In this document: piece by piece, positions 1 through 11,617 of the stretch
Numbering within the stretch: the stretch's first letter is position 1
Layout: each line of letters starts with the position of its first letter
Assembly (NCBI GenBank): GCA_034509425.1
Contig: JAVTVJ010000072.1
Coordinates: forward strand, 1,116,001-1,180,000
Reading direction: 5' to 3'
DNA: 64,000 nt
Source of the DNA: Eopsaltria australis
Lineage: Eukaryota; Chordata; Aves; Passeriformes; Petroicidae
The notes under the pieces: generated by a model
Told to the model about the DNA's origin: nothing
Database searches by the model: none
What the model saw: only the letters and a program-made list of their open reading frames with translations
Translations under genes and position numbers: made by a program

Positions 1-1911
1 AATTTATTTCATTTGTTGAAACCTAATGTTATTTATGTGGAGTTGAACTATACATATATTTTTATATATATGTAGTTATACATAACTATACATTATATAC
101 TATAATAGTATATAGCATAACACAGCATGGTACGCATTTTCTGCTACATAAAACCCCACAAAAACCACAGTGATTTGGAAACAAGTATGGGGAAAAAAAA
201 CAACAACAACTAAGCAGGTGTTAAGGCAGTACCGAGTCAAATTTAAACAAAAATTTCCTCATACCTGACCATTACATTTGCATCTTAATGTGAGGAAGGT
301 CTTCTTGCTTGCTTTCATTTTTTGTTAAGTAAAAACAATTTGCTTGATCACTTAAAGGTAGTTGTGTATGGAATCTCTTAAGCAAGTATTATCATAAGTC
401 ATCATAGGACAAAATGGAGATCTGATGACATCAGCTGGCCTGTATTCCCATAATTTAGTTAGGGTAGTTTTAAAATCTGGTACATATACATATGCCTTCA
501 GCTTTTATATGAAAGCAGTGAACATCCTTGAACCAAGATCAAAAGTAGGAATGTATATTAAATCATACATTCCTTTCTCTCCCTTTATCCCTCTTCTTCA
601 GTTCCAAGCATTAAACAGCAGATTCAGCACAGAATTATTCGGATCAGTATTTTCTAATCCATTGATCAGTCCTTTTCTTTCAGTGATCAGACACTCTCAG
701 ACAGTATGTTGTCTTCTGTTTTACAGCCAACCCGATACAGATTAGACAGTCACAAGAAGTTGGTAATTGCCAACACAGTTGTTCTTACAGCTAATCACAA
801 ACTGAAATAGACATTAATTCTCTTCTAGGTTGGATAATGAGAGATATTTTTATTCCAACCAACTTTACCCCTTACATATTCTGTGTGAACTGATAGAGAC
901 TGAAGGCACTAGAAGTTTAGTTCATAAAGATGAGTTCTTTGAGCAATTTTTTCCCCTTTCTTTTAATATGCATGTTAAGCCTGATGAAACTTTGGGAGAG
1001 ATGTTCTATCAATGTCTGCCATTGCTCAGTTAAGGGTTTTTGCTGTGTATTTCCCTCAAGGCTTCCAGTAGTCATTTCCAGAGAGCTATAAATAAGTGCT
1101 TTTCTTGATGAAAAGTGCAGAGACTTAATTTCTTTTTCAAGAGAGCTTCTGAGGAGAGTGGCTAACATCTCCATTCAGATTCATAGCACAGGCAAAAACA
1201 ACTTCCCATCTCCATTCTTATGGGATCTACTTAGGCCTAGCTTCTTCACAGCAGACACAGAATGAATTGCTGCTGATAAGATTCAGCTTCAGCTTCAGCT
1301 AAAAAGACCTTTTTCCTGTTTACTTTGGAAAGTTGTCTAATTTCTTTTTAATAGCATTAAAGTCCTTCTCCAATGGACAAAAGCCAGCCCCAAGTCCTCA
1401 TCAGTGCATTCCTTTAATTATTGCCTCTCATGATCTCAACTCTGGGCCATTTTCCACTGTCTGCATGATCTAACAGCTTTGCTGAGCTCCTTGCTCTGTT
1501 ATCAACTCCCATGCAACGACTCACACACACATATACAAGCACACAGAGAAGTGTATATACACGCAAGTTTCATCCCCTCACTTCTTGATTGAAATCTTTT
1601 TTCTACGAGATTGTGTGAAGAAATCAATTCCACACTCCTATCAAACCTGAGCAGCCATGCAGCAATTTCTGACAAGTTTCCATCTTCTCTCTGTCATGTT
1701 AATTGCACTGTCATTCATTTCATGGCTACCATTGCGTGTTGTGACTTATATTTTCTTCTTTCAGTTTGTGACCTTTGGTTTTCTATTATGTATAACTCTG
1801 AAGTAATTTTCTGTATCTGTCTATAGTGAGAATCTGCAAAAGAGAAAGTTATGCTGAGGGAGTTGTACCAATTGGGCTTACTTTTATTTCAGTCTCATTT
1901 TCCAGGCATTA
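1..1911. other. Unique AT-rich DNA, no gene seen
   Basis: I see no exon, RNA gene or recognisable transposon here. The first 120 bases are an AT-rich low-complexity stretch of alternating TA and ATA words. Open frames of 60-110 codons occur in several frames but have no recognisable domain and are of the length expected by chance. The segment ends at the 5-bp target duplication (GTTAA, 1912-1916) of the LTR that follows. Confidence 0.6.
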
Positions 1912-1916
1912 GTTAA

Positions 1917-3526
1917 TGTAGTGGTTTTCAGTTCACCTATTCGAGTTTCTGGCCAAATGCCAACACACTTACCACAATTTACCTGATGCTTGCTGTGAGA
2001 TGAGGATTAGGAGTAGGCAAAGCAGGCTCAAACTTTATAGAGCATAAGAAAGTTTATTAATACACCTAAGACAAAGGGGGAAAAAAAAAAAAACAAGAAA
2101 AACCAGAACAAACTCCTCAGACCACCCTCCTTCCCCCACTTCTCCATTTCTTTCTCCCTGACAACACATAAAAGGCAATACTTAGACCTCCAGTCAGTTT
2201 ACTACCTCAGAAATAGCTCTCATTTCAGTTCATTTAGGGAGAGAAGTCTCTTTTGTTTATACCATGGATTTTCTGTAAGAAAAATACAGTTTTTTATGCG
2301 TCTTCAGCCTCACCATTAGCCGCCGCCCAGAAGAAAGATCTGCTGGTGGTGGATTCCCCCCACACCGGTAGCGTTCCCACAGGCACTATGGTGGGTTATG
2401 AACAGTCCATGGGGTACCTGTTTTAAGGATGCGCAGTTCAGTTGCATCAACAAAGAAAATCCCTTCTTCTGTGCTTAGCAGCACAGGTTCTCCTGACAAC
2501 TCAGGTTCTCTAGCATTCCCCCCGGGACCAGGGCTCTGGGTCACAGCCTCTCCTCTCTCTTGGTTCTAGTTTCTCATCAGGCTGTACTTTTTCAACACCT
2601 ACTTGTCTTTACCCAGGTGTTTCAGTTCATTGGCTGCAATTAGAAGCCTCACATCCCCCTTTGGATTATGTCTTCATATATTACAGGGAATTTATTAGCT
2701 CAGTCCCCAACCATGGCTCACCAAAAGAATTTTCAGCTTCACTCTCAAAGCACTTCTCATTCATCTCCCTCTCGGCATCGGTTCTGCTTTCCTCACTGAC
2801 TGTAAAGTCTCTATGCTGCATTTATGTAGATGTCCTCACTCATTCTTCTCTCTGCGAGGGAGGATGGGTGTCTGTAAGTTTAGTCCAGGCATGGATAGAG
2901 TTAATCTCTCTCTCTCTCTCTCCGGCAGTGTGAGGATCACGTGCTCTTTGCCGGGCTGTTTGAACAGGTCCGAGCTGGATGCCAGAAGCTCTCAGAGTCT
3001 CTGTGCCTGGCTCTGTGGAGCTGGCTCGGCCTGCTGGGGCCATCTGGGCCCGGGGTGACAGGGCAGGGCCTGGCCCGAGCTGGATGGAGTCCGGCCTGGT
3101 CCTTGCCTGGCCCGGAGCAGGGGCCTGGCCCTGTCTCATGTAGCTGACACACTGCCTGAGCTGGATCTGCTGAAAATTCCAGCTGGTTCCTCCCCCATGC
3201 CCGGCTGCAGCGGCACGGCCACCCTTCCTTCCCCTTCCACCCCCACCTCCGTCCTTTGGAAGAAGAGGGGGGCCTTACCAGCGAGAGAAGCAGGAGATGC
3301 TCCTCTCTACACAGCAGCAGGCCAAAAGAGGAAAAGGCTTGGAGGTTCTTTGCTTATATATGGTTCTTTCCTTGAAGGCAGATCAACTTTTTATTTGATT
3401 TACCCACACATCAATCCTTAAAACTACCTGGTTATTGGCTCTCTCTCTTTCAGGAAGGAAGTTGTATCACTTCCTGCAACATAGGTTACTTCCTAGGTTT
3501 TGACCCCTCCTGACTAACCCAGGACA
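1917..3526 (-). mobile_element. Long solo LTR, ERVL-like, copy 1 (1610 bp)
   Basis: This is a solo LTR read on the minus strand. It starts TGTCCTGGGTTAGTCA at the right edge and ends ACCACTACA at the left edge, so it has the TG...CA ends of a retroviral LTR. A perfect 5-bp direct repeat, GTTAA, flanks it (1912-1916 and 3527-3531). Five bases is the usual target duplication of class III (ERVL) elements, so the class is inferred. A minus-strand AATAAA lies 136 bases from the 3' end. No gag, pol or env sequence flanks it, which fits a provirus collapsed by LTR-LTR recombination. It holds a (TC)9 tract at 2905-2922 and a GC-rich block around 3000-3130. A second copy lies inverted at 20882-22389. 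The family is unnamed here, and a ~1.6 kb LTR is long for a bird ERV. Confidence 0.88.
2053..2058 (-). terminator. LTR polyadenylation signal AATAAA (minus)
   Basis: The plus strand reads TTTATT. On the minus strand this is AATAAA, 136 bases before the 3' end of the LTR. The other copy of this family has AATAAA at exactly the same distance from its end, which supports the assigned orientation. Confidence 0.7.
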
Positions 3527-3531
3527 GTTAA

Positions 3532-5148
3532 TTGACTGTTTAGGTGTTTTATTAATATTTTAAATTTTGTACAGCTCTGAAGTCAGAGCTGTCAGTTCTT
3601 AGCAGCATTACAGAATACATGAGTGGACATCTGAAGGATTTTTGCATTTCTAACATGGATCAGAAAACTCTGTCTCCTGTGAATCATTATTTTAGCAGTA
3701 TCTCTATATATTTAAAGATTAATGGGTTTTTTGACTGGTTTTTTTTTCATTTATTTCTCTTTTTTTTTTTTTTTTTTTTTTAAAAGGATTTGAATTTGTC
3801 TATAGATATCTTAGCAGAAATTTCACCATGTAAAAAACACCTCAGTAATCTCAGTGTCCCATTGACAACCAGGAAAGAAGTCTTCTCAGCATCCCACCTG
3901 TAAGTGTATTTTTTTGATTTTTAAAACCAGGGGGAAGTATTTCATGAATTTTGAGCATGTGATGTCAGGAATCTGTAATACAGCTCCCAACAATTAACTG
4001 ATTTCCTTACAATAGTAGCTTCAGCCAAAGCCTGTCATGCAGGGGGTACATAGTATTCTAAGTGGGTATCCTTTCACTTCTATACTTGTCATTACTTTCA
4101 GAGTGCAGGTCTATCACCAATAGCAGTTCAATGAAAAAATATGATTATAGAATCTGACTTCTAAGTGATCATTGTAGTGTTGCAGTCTTGCACTCTGCAC
4201 TCACCACGTCCATGTATGACAGAACATTTTACACTGACTTGACTGTATTCCAAAGGTGAAGACAAATTGACAGAACTTACATTTTGACTTTCTGGGATGA
4301 ATTAACAATTCTTCAGCATCGTCATCCATAGACATTTATTAAGAGAATGTCTCATATGGGTCACAATAATCACATTAGATATTTTTAGATTAGAACATGC
4401 TCTGAAAAAATGCCCATCTAGTTTTTTAGCTTCAGAGACAAAAGGAAATATTCCATGTGCTTGCCTGAAGTTGCCCTGTCAAATACAGTTAACTGTTCAG
4501 CAACAACGTCCTTGCGTGATTTAAGACAAGTCATATATATTACCCTACCAGTAAAAAAGGAGAGTTATAGAATTTAATAATTCTATTAAAGAAGGCCAGG
4601 CATTGAGTTACTGTGATAATGAGGAGTATATATGAATACAGGACTGCATCATTTCCTTCTTTCTTCTAACAGCTTAGAGGATATGCAAAATCCCCAGTAA
4701 GACTAGATAAGACTAGTGGACCCATTAAAAAAACTAAAAAACCCCATCTTTATTGTTCTGAAACGGAATATTTAATAAATAAATACTGTAAAAGCTATAA
4801 AGCCTCAGTGTTTAGAAAACAGAAAATTTCAAATTTTACCTTTCAGATTTGAGAAAAATATTACCTGCAGAGCACTTTGTTGAAAATTAACAGACATTCT
4901 TAAGTGGCAAAACTCTCTTGCTATTTGCATGTGGGCACATTTGAACTCTATGCCAGGCATACCATAATGAATTTTCCTCATGAGTTATTGACCGAGTCAG
5001 ATGACGCCTGAGATTTCAGCTCATGAGAACTGAAATGACTGCAGCATATCAGCAGGCAGCTTGAGCTTCAGATTGTGACTGCTCAGGAATCAACCCGGCA
5101 ATCTTTGCTGTGGTCTTAGATCGAGGAGAGGCAGCAAAAACACAAGGA
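3532..5148. other. Unique AT-rich DNA with a T22 tract
   Basis: No gene or recognisable transposon was found. A run of 22 T lies at 3760-3781. The rest is ordinary AT-rich sequence. It ends at the 4-bp repeat CTGG (5149-5152) that flanks the next LTR. Confidence 0.55.
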
Positions 5149-5152
5149 CTGG

Positions 5153-5760
5153 TGTATAGCCCTCTGGTTCCTCTGTCCAGCCCGGCGTTACTATGACAGA
5201 TTCCAGCTGGCTATATTTCCAGGAGTGCCCCTGTCCCCAGGGCACTCTGGCAGCATCCCGTAGACACTTAGCCAGAGAAACTGCAGCCTGCGTTGTGGTG
5301 CAGGAACTGTCCAGACTAGCTATCAGCTGAAGATGAATAATGAGAGGGCTCTTGGAGTGCCTTTAATTCTGAGTGGCTTTATTGCAGGATCTTCACACAG
5401 AGGAGAGGCAGGAATCCAAGAGGGTGAGGGGCCCTCAGACACAGCCTTAAGAGTTATCTCATACAACCAATCACCAGGGGGTCTGGGGGAGGATAGGGAA
5501 GGTCCAGGGTTACTTGGTCCTATGGGATGGGGAAGGAAAGGGGCCCAGGAGATAACAGGGAATAGAACAAAGGCTCTTGGGGGGAGGGAGGAGATGATGG
5601 ACACCAGCAGTGGCTACTCTGGTTTGTCCTGGGTTAAACCATGGTCACTCCACTTTCCAGGGGGTTCCTAGCCCCTCTGGACTTTCTCCACCAATGATCT
5701 ATCTCCTTTTCCAAGTCATCTCCCCCTGGGGTCTCCAGGGACACATCCACAGCAGCTACA
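5153..5760 (-). mobile_element. Solo LTR with 4-bp target duplication, ERV1-like (608 bp)
   Basis: The element starts TGTATAGCC on the plus strand and ends GCAGCTACA, giving complementary ends TGTA...TACA. The 4-bp sequence CTGG lies on both sides (5149-5152 and 5761-5764). A 4-bp duplication is typical of gamma-like ERV1 elements, so the class is an inference from this alone. Orientation is minus: read that way, AATAAA (plus TTTATT at 5378-5383) falls in the second half, followed by a region that would be R-U5. The U3 side (5600-5760) contains a purine-rich stretch and the word GTTTAACCCAGGAC. No internal retroviral genes adjoin it. A 4-bp match occurs by chance once in 256, so the support comes from the combination of ends, duplication and signal. 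Confidence 0.78.
5378..5383 (-). terminator. LTR polyadenylation signal AATAAA (minus)
   Basis: Plus-strand TTTATT reads AATAAA on the minus strand within the LTR at 5153-5760. Its position about 225 bases from the minus-strand 3' end suits a U3-R-U5 layout and gives the element its orientation. Confidence 0.6.
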
Positions 5761-5764
5761 CTGG

Positions 5765-8700
5765 TGAGTAATGCAAACCGGGTAATTGACAAAGCTGTCA
5801 TGTAACCCCTGCCATGTTTCTGCTAAAAGGCTGCAAAACTGCGCTTTACCTGTTCTTTGCTTGCAGAAAATGAAGTAGGAGTCTTAAATGGATTAACAGG
5901 AGCTTCTTAGGTTTGTTCTTTCTTGTCTATTTCTCCTTTCAGTTTATTGGCAGACATGCCAGTTCATTTAAAAAACATCATCTGGTTCAGCCTGAAGATA
6001 CTAATGGTCAATAATGGATATGCAAAGGACGACACAACACCAAGGGAACCATGCTATGAGAAAATTTCAGAGCCTCCTTGTTCTTTTGTACCTGTGCAAT
6101 TACTTTACTTCTCTCAATACCTGTAAAATGTAGTTGCAACAATCCTTTACTCCATAAACAGTTTTTACTATTTGTTTTTTGTAGGTATACCTGAACACAA
6201 GAGGAAATGACCACATTGGCAGAAATGGGTGGGACTATCCAATTCCTCTCCTTGCGGTAAAAGGTTTGTCACATTTGTTATTTACAGTTTCAAAATGATT
6301 GTGGCCACAGTCTTAAAAAACTTGAAAGAAGGTGACCTGTGTTTTTTTTCAGCTTAGAAGAGAGCATGTAAATATACCTTTAAGTAGGTTCAGGACAGGA
6401 GCTGGTTCACCTGAAGGCTAGGCAGGAGAATAAAAAGTGAATACTCAGGCTTTAATTACTTTACAACAAATAGTTGTCTTATGAATGTCCTGTTCTTAAA
6501 CATCAAGGCCTCTGCCTTATTGCTAATAATTTGGCAACATCATTCATAAAAAGTTGGTTTTCACTTTAAGTTGCTGCTCTGAAAATTTTCACCTAATTGT
6601 GCCGGAGAGGTGAAGCTGGAATTAATCTTGCTAGAGAATTTGAACCTTCTGCTTTGCATACTATGTACAGCATTTCCTGTAACAAGACTGCAATTTCCCT
6701 CTCTGACAAAAATATCTAATTTTTTTTTCAAGGAACATGAACTAAGTAAACTGAGACACACAGGAAGCTCTTCATAACGCTCCACACTGTTTAATAGTCT
6801 GCGAAAAAAGGAATGGGGCAGGTCTCCTTCTCCTGACCCTTTTTCAGAATGGTCTTTGAGGAGAATATCCTCAAATCCAATTAAAGAATCAGAAAATCAA
6901 GGTTTACATGAAAGATTTTTTTTTTAAAACATTGAATATATTTCTGGTTCTTTGAAAGACCTCAAGATTTAACCTTCCAGAAATGTCACTGATCTCTGAC
7001 ATGCAGGGAGGGCATTCATCTACCTTAGAAAAAAAAAGAACAAAGTATGTGGTTTGGGACCTGGATATTTCTGTTTAGTGAATTATCATTATGAATTTTT
7101 AGCATAATACTTTCTTTCAGATAAATTATAAAAGTATGTGTATTTTCTGAAACAGAAATCTTATTAAAATGAAGATTCATATCAAAAGGAAATTGAAGAC
7201 AGAGCCAAACCCACCCATAACATATTTGCAGTCAACATGAAAATTGTTTGAAGATACGATACTAGAGGTTCAGAACACTTGTATGAGGGCTATAAAAATA
7301 TTTATTGAAAAGCTGCAGTGTTCCCTGTTTGACAGTGTTCATCTCTGAATGCCTGTGTGAGTTATTGACAACGTTTGAAGCAATGAGGTTAGGTGAGTTC
7401 TCTCTGGATATCTGAGCTTTCCTTTTACAAAACCTTTCTGTGACAGAAAGTTCTCCTTGACTAGATGGTCTCCCAAAATATAATTTAGGTTGCCAGTGAC
7501 CTTATATGCTGAAAATACTATTTAGGGAATTGATTTATCCTGAGGAAGATACCTGTACATTCATATGATTGTGTGGTTCTCTTTTTTAACTTGATAAAGA
7601 AGTATTGAATAATTTTCATTTGAAGAGCTAGGATATCTTCTATAAGTAAATGACATAGAATACATTTGGTATATTTTATATAAATGCAGTCCTCTAAAGC
7701 AAATTCCTCCAAGAGTAACTGTATTTGGACATAAGCTTAATAAACTCATCAAGAGCTACTTATCAGACTGAGATAAGATAGAGAGAAATGGGGAATAAAT
7801 GGGAAAAGAGAAAAAAAAATATTTCTTAAGTAGCAAAATAACTGCTATTTTTTATTCAAGTTACAAAAAACATTAAATACCAAAGATTAAAACCAAATAT
7901 TTTCAACAATTTAGGAACAGGATCGTTGTGCTTCTGTAATGTTTCTAATACAAAATGGTGATGAGAAGATTCCCTGATAAGAATAAATATTGTCAAAAAT
8001 CTCTTCTATCATTAAACATAAATTTCTTGGATGATTTCTGAGCAATTATCTTCTTGAGAGACATCATTATATCCAATGACTACTAAGTTTTATAAAATGT
8101 CTGAAAGTCAAATTTCTGTGTTAGTCTGAAAAGCGGATAAATCTTCATTAAGTAAATTTCAATTCACTCTCAGACGAGAGGTTAATAACTTCCTCATCTC
8201 AAATCGATGAATTTATTGTCAAAATATTTAGCTCACTATTACTAAGTCTCAAACAAGAATGAAAGGAAAGAAATCCCTTGAAATCAAGTGTCTTGAAAGT
8301 GTCTCTTAGATGATAACATTAATGAAAAATAGACTTCTAAGGCTAAAAAAAAATATTAGCTGCAACACTGTAAATTTCATTTTAAACATTTTAAAGCATT
8401 TTTTGAAAATGTAAAAACTTTTACCTCATTGCTTTAAGTGCCTGCAAAATAATAATTAAAGGTAACTTAATTTGCGAATTGAAATTGAGATTTAAGAGCA
8501 GGCTGTAGTCATGACTGACAGGAATACCAAAAAAAAAATCTCCTTCCATTAGTAAGAGAATATATCCTGTACAGACTACAGGAAAAATAACTCTTTCACA
8601 GTAAAAAAAAAAAAAAAAAAATCATGTAAAGGTTTTGGTTTTCACTAAGGAAGCTCATTTAGTTTACTTTCCAGTGGTCATATATATGGGCAGAGCTGTT

Positions 8701-9848
8701 AGGGGTAATTTCAAAGTTTTCATCTTTATAGAGCACAATGTTAGATGTACATGCTTAGATAGATCCATCAAGATCATAACTGTTACCTGTAATGCTGGAT
8801 CAGATAATATCTGCCAGATTCCAGGAGGAAGCCCAGGGTTACCTCCCAGGTTCAGGCTGGGTAACAGCACACAAAAAATCCTACATCACCTTGATTCCAA
8901 CTACTCCCCTTTCATACTTCCACTTTAACTGCTGTAAAAGAGAGATAGAAGCACATGGAACACAAGGTAAATTCTGTGTGGCAGAAACCACAACCACTAG
9001 AGGGACTCCTTCAGTGGTCTGATTTAGATGTTTATTTTTGAATAACCTTGTGGTATTATGTTATGTATTGTCCAGCTAGGTCTATATGTGGTTAAAGAGC
9101 ATGTTATAAATAATTTACTACATGATGCTTTGCCTTGCCAATCATTGCATCAAAATTCTATGTATCCTGGAAGGTTTTTTTTCAATTCATTAGGTAATTA
9201 GGTTGGATAATTGTAAAAGTCAGAGCAACACCAGCCTCTAGCAATGCTTGTTACATAAGTGAGTCAAGACAAATGTATTTTTTAAAGCAAACACAGTTTA
9301 ACACAACATGGCATTATTCCCTAAATTGAAGATGATCTCCAAAGTGAGTGTCTTCCCATTATTTTTTTGTCTCTAGATTGCAGTTTTGGGGATGAGGGAC
9401 GCATTGATGTGCCAGCTACATGCAGATAGGTTCTTTAATGTGAACTCCCTCAGTATTACATTTTGCAGTCAAACTGATAAGAACTTATGTTCTTGCTAGG
9501 TCTTGTTGTATACAAGATTGTTTATGACCACTTGCTGTAAAGTTTTTTTTTTCTATAGATCTTCCATTTGTTCTCCATTTGCATCTGCAAATCTGTCCTG
9601 AATCATTTGATGATGGATTCTTATTTGTTTATTTAGCTAGTATTCATTTTTCTATGTATCATTATGGTCTCTAAAGTTAAAAAAACCAAGCTAACAGAAC
9701 TTTTAAAAAGATTACATTATATTGTGGCCTCATAGCATATGTAAAGACAGCTTGTGATTTTTTTTTTTTAATTTGTACTGTAGTAGTAGGCAGCTAATAC
9801 AATGGCACCAAGAGTGCAGGCATAGATGAAACTTTAATAATTTATATG
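5765..9848. other. Unique AT-rich DNA, no gene seen
   Basis: Four kilobases without a recognisable exon or repeat family. It contains a run of 19 A at 8603-8621 and many shorter A/T runs. A somewhat GC-richer patch lies at about 8800-9010, with open frames of under 100 codons and no recognisable domain. The segment ends at GAATTT (9849-9854), the left target duplication of the next LTR. Confidence 0.55.
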
Positions 9849-9854
9849 GAATTT

Positions 9855-10508
9855 TGTGGTGGTGCTTGAGGCCCCAAAGGCCTCAAACCCCCCTGAGAAG
9901 ATTTGGATAAAAGGTGCCCAAGCCCAGTAAGTCTCCCCCGGGGTGGAGACAACAATGGTTTGCCCCAGATGTGGGCTGAGTCTCTCAGGGGTGGTTCCCT
10001 TTTGTCTTATTTGTCAGAGCACCTGCCACTCTCCTGTCAGTCAAGTTCAGTTGCTAGAAAGTTCTATTATATTCGGTTGTTGATTGGTTTTCCCTACTGC
10101 TTGTCATCCCCTCTCCTCCCCCTTTCCCTCCTGGTTGGTCCCTTTCCCTTGATCCCTCCCCAGTTCCGCCCCTATGTTGTATTCTGATTGGATGAGACCC
10201 TCACAATAAAAGTCTGAGCTCAGAGCTGTTCTGGGTCTTCTGACCCCGGATGCCCTTGAGTGCAGTTGGCCCCCAAGCCTCTGTGTCTCGAATTAGTCTG
10301 TGCGGCAGAAGATCCCTCCCTGTTTTCTCCAGCCATCTATTGGATAGTCTGCTCCTTGCGAGCGACCTGCAGCTGGGGACATCCAGTTCCCCACAGCCGT
10401 GAACTTGGCTCCTGAGCAGTCGGGGACGCGAGCTGCAGCCGCCGACGGGTCGTTGGCCGATACCCTGGGGCCAGCTATCAACGCCCGGACCACTGGTGAG
10501 CCACGTCA
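9855..10508 (+). mobile_element. Solo LTR, ERVK-like, with perfect 6-bp target duplication (654 bp)
   Basis: The LTR starts TGTGGTGG and ends CCACGTCA, so its ends are inverted repeats with two mismatches in eight. The 6-bp direct repeat GAATTT flanks it exactly (9849-9854 and 10509-10514). Six bases is the usual duplication of alpha/beta-like (ERVK-type) avian retroviruses. U3 opens with an 8-bp-stem hairpin (9866-9886) and has a GATTGG (inverse CCAAT) box shortly before AATAAA at 10205-10210, which probably doubles as a TATA-like element (AATAAAAG). R contains a perfect hairpin GGGTC-TTCT-GACCC (10233-10246). The R-U5 part (10210-10508) is GC-rich with several CpG, unlike its surroundings, suggesting a fairly young insertion. 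No internal genes remain. Confidence 0.93.
10205..10210 (+). terminator. LTR AATAAA signal
   Basis: AATAAA followed by AG lies shortly after a GATTGG box and just before the R-region hairpin. No separate TATA box is visible, so this site may serve both as TATA-like promoter element and as polyadenylation signal, as in some betaretroviral LTRs. That dual role is an inference. Confidence 0.65.
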
Positions 10509-10514
10509 GAATTT

Positions 10515-11236
10515 CTGTGAACATTTATCTCCTAGTTAGCCAGGAAAATGAGACAAATTAATTTCTCAGCCTCACCTGCATTTATCAAGTTACATTTCTA
10601 TTCCACAGTGCTTGCCACAAGCTTCTCTTATGTCCTCCGTGACTCCATAAGGCATCACCAAATCAAGTGAAAATTCATAATACTTAGGGTCAGATTTGTT
10701 TAGGTTCTCTGATGTGTAAACACATGACTTCTAGTCTCACCATTTTTTAGGTACACATGAAAAACATTAGCATAATGACAAAACTGCAAAACAAATTTAG
10801 GAAAAATCTCGTGCAAGGCAAATGTCTAAGAAGGGGACAGAAATTACTTAGCTTTCTTTGTTTAGTGCTCTTTTTGTTCTGGTTTCTGCTCACTTGCTTT
10901 TAAAATTATTAATGCCTTCAGTCTTTTTGCTATTAAAAAGAATGTTGAAGCTTGAACTTTAAGCCTGAAATAACAATATGCTTAAACATACTTCATACAT
11001 TACTAGAAGTATACATTACTACAGCTAGACTGATTGCCACAAAAAGGCTGATGCACTTACTTCACCTAGCTTGCAGTTCAAGACTCTGGTCATCAAAAAG
11101 TGTACTCGCCTTCCACATTTTCTTTTTTTTTTCCTTTCTTTAAATGCTCTCAAATGTCTCAAATTCTACTTCTAGCCCTTCTCAAGAGTACCTAAAGCCT
11201 CACAGTCGCAATATTTTATCTCAGGTTTCTGTATTT
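10515..11236. other. Unique AT-rich DNA, no gene seen
   Basis: Ordinary AT-rich sequence between the LTR and the next CR1 piece. I see no gene-like signal. Confidence 0.55.
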
Positions 11237-11238
11237 CA

Positions 11239-11510
11239 GTCACAGAATCATAGACTCATCCAGGTTGGAAAAGACCTCTAAGATCATCAAATCCAACCCT
11301 TAACCCATGTTCACTGCTAAACTATGTCTTTAAGTGCCACATTCGCACACTTTTTGAAAGCTTCCAGAGTTGGTGATTCAATTTCTTCCTTGTTCCAATG
11401 TCTGACAGCTCTTTCAGTGAAGATATTTTTCATAATATCGAAGCTAAACTTCCATTGGCACTGTTTGAGGCTGTTTCCTCTCACTCTGTTACTTGGGAGA
11501 AGCATGGATT
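11239..11510 (-). mobile_element. CR1 3' end, minus strand
   Basis: The left edge reads CACAGAATCATAGACTC, the reverse complement of the CR1 3' tail. On the minus strand, 11317-11505 still reads through about 62 codons without a stop as the last part of CR1 ORF2. The motif F-T-E-R-A-V-R-H-W-N and the C-terminal V-A-L-K-D-I-V are typical of this family. The conserved W-N-R-L-P-R-E-V-V is damaged to W-N-K-E-E-I. The copy is severely 5'-truncated, as most CR1 copies are, and cannot move. Confidence 0.92.
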
Positions 11511-11617
11511 CACTTTAAAAAATAGATTTAAGTTTTAAGGCTTATCTCAGCTTATTTTAGTTATTTTTCTAACACTGATATTATAAGAGAGCTTTTTTAC
11601 ATTGTCTTATTGTAGAT

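Noticed and set aside
425..745. 106-codon open frame on the plus strand
   Set aside because: No domain, no splice or promoter context, and a length expected by chance in this much AT-rich sequence.
2840..3139. Open frames rich in P, G and A on both strands
   Set aside because: They lie inside the GC-rich part of the long LTR, where stop codons are rare; not genes.
5628..5645. TGTCCTGGGTTAAACCATGG-like word as the edge of another ERVL LTR
   Set aside because: It lies within the U3 part of the LTR at 5153-5760, whose ends and duplication fit better; no second LTR body follows it.
5333..5671. 112-codon plus-strand and overlapping minus-strand open frames
   Set aside because: They lie entirely within the solo LTR at 5153-5760 and have no viral or host domain.
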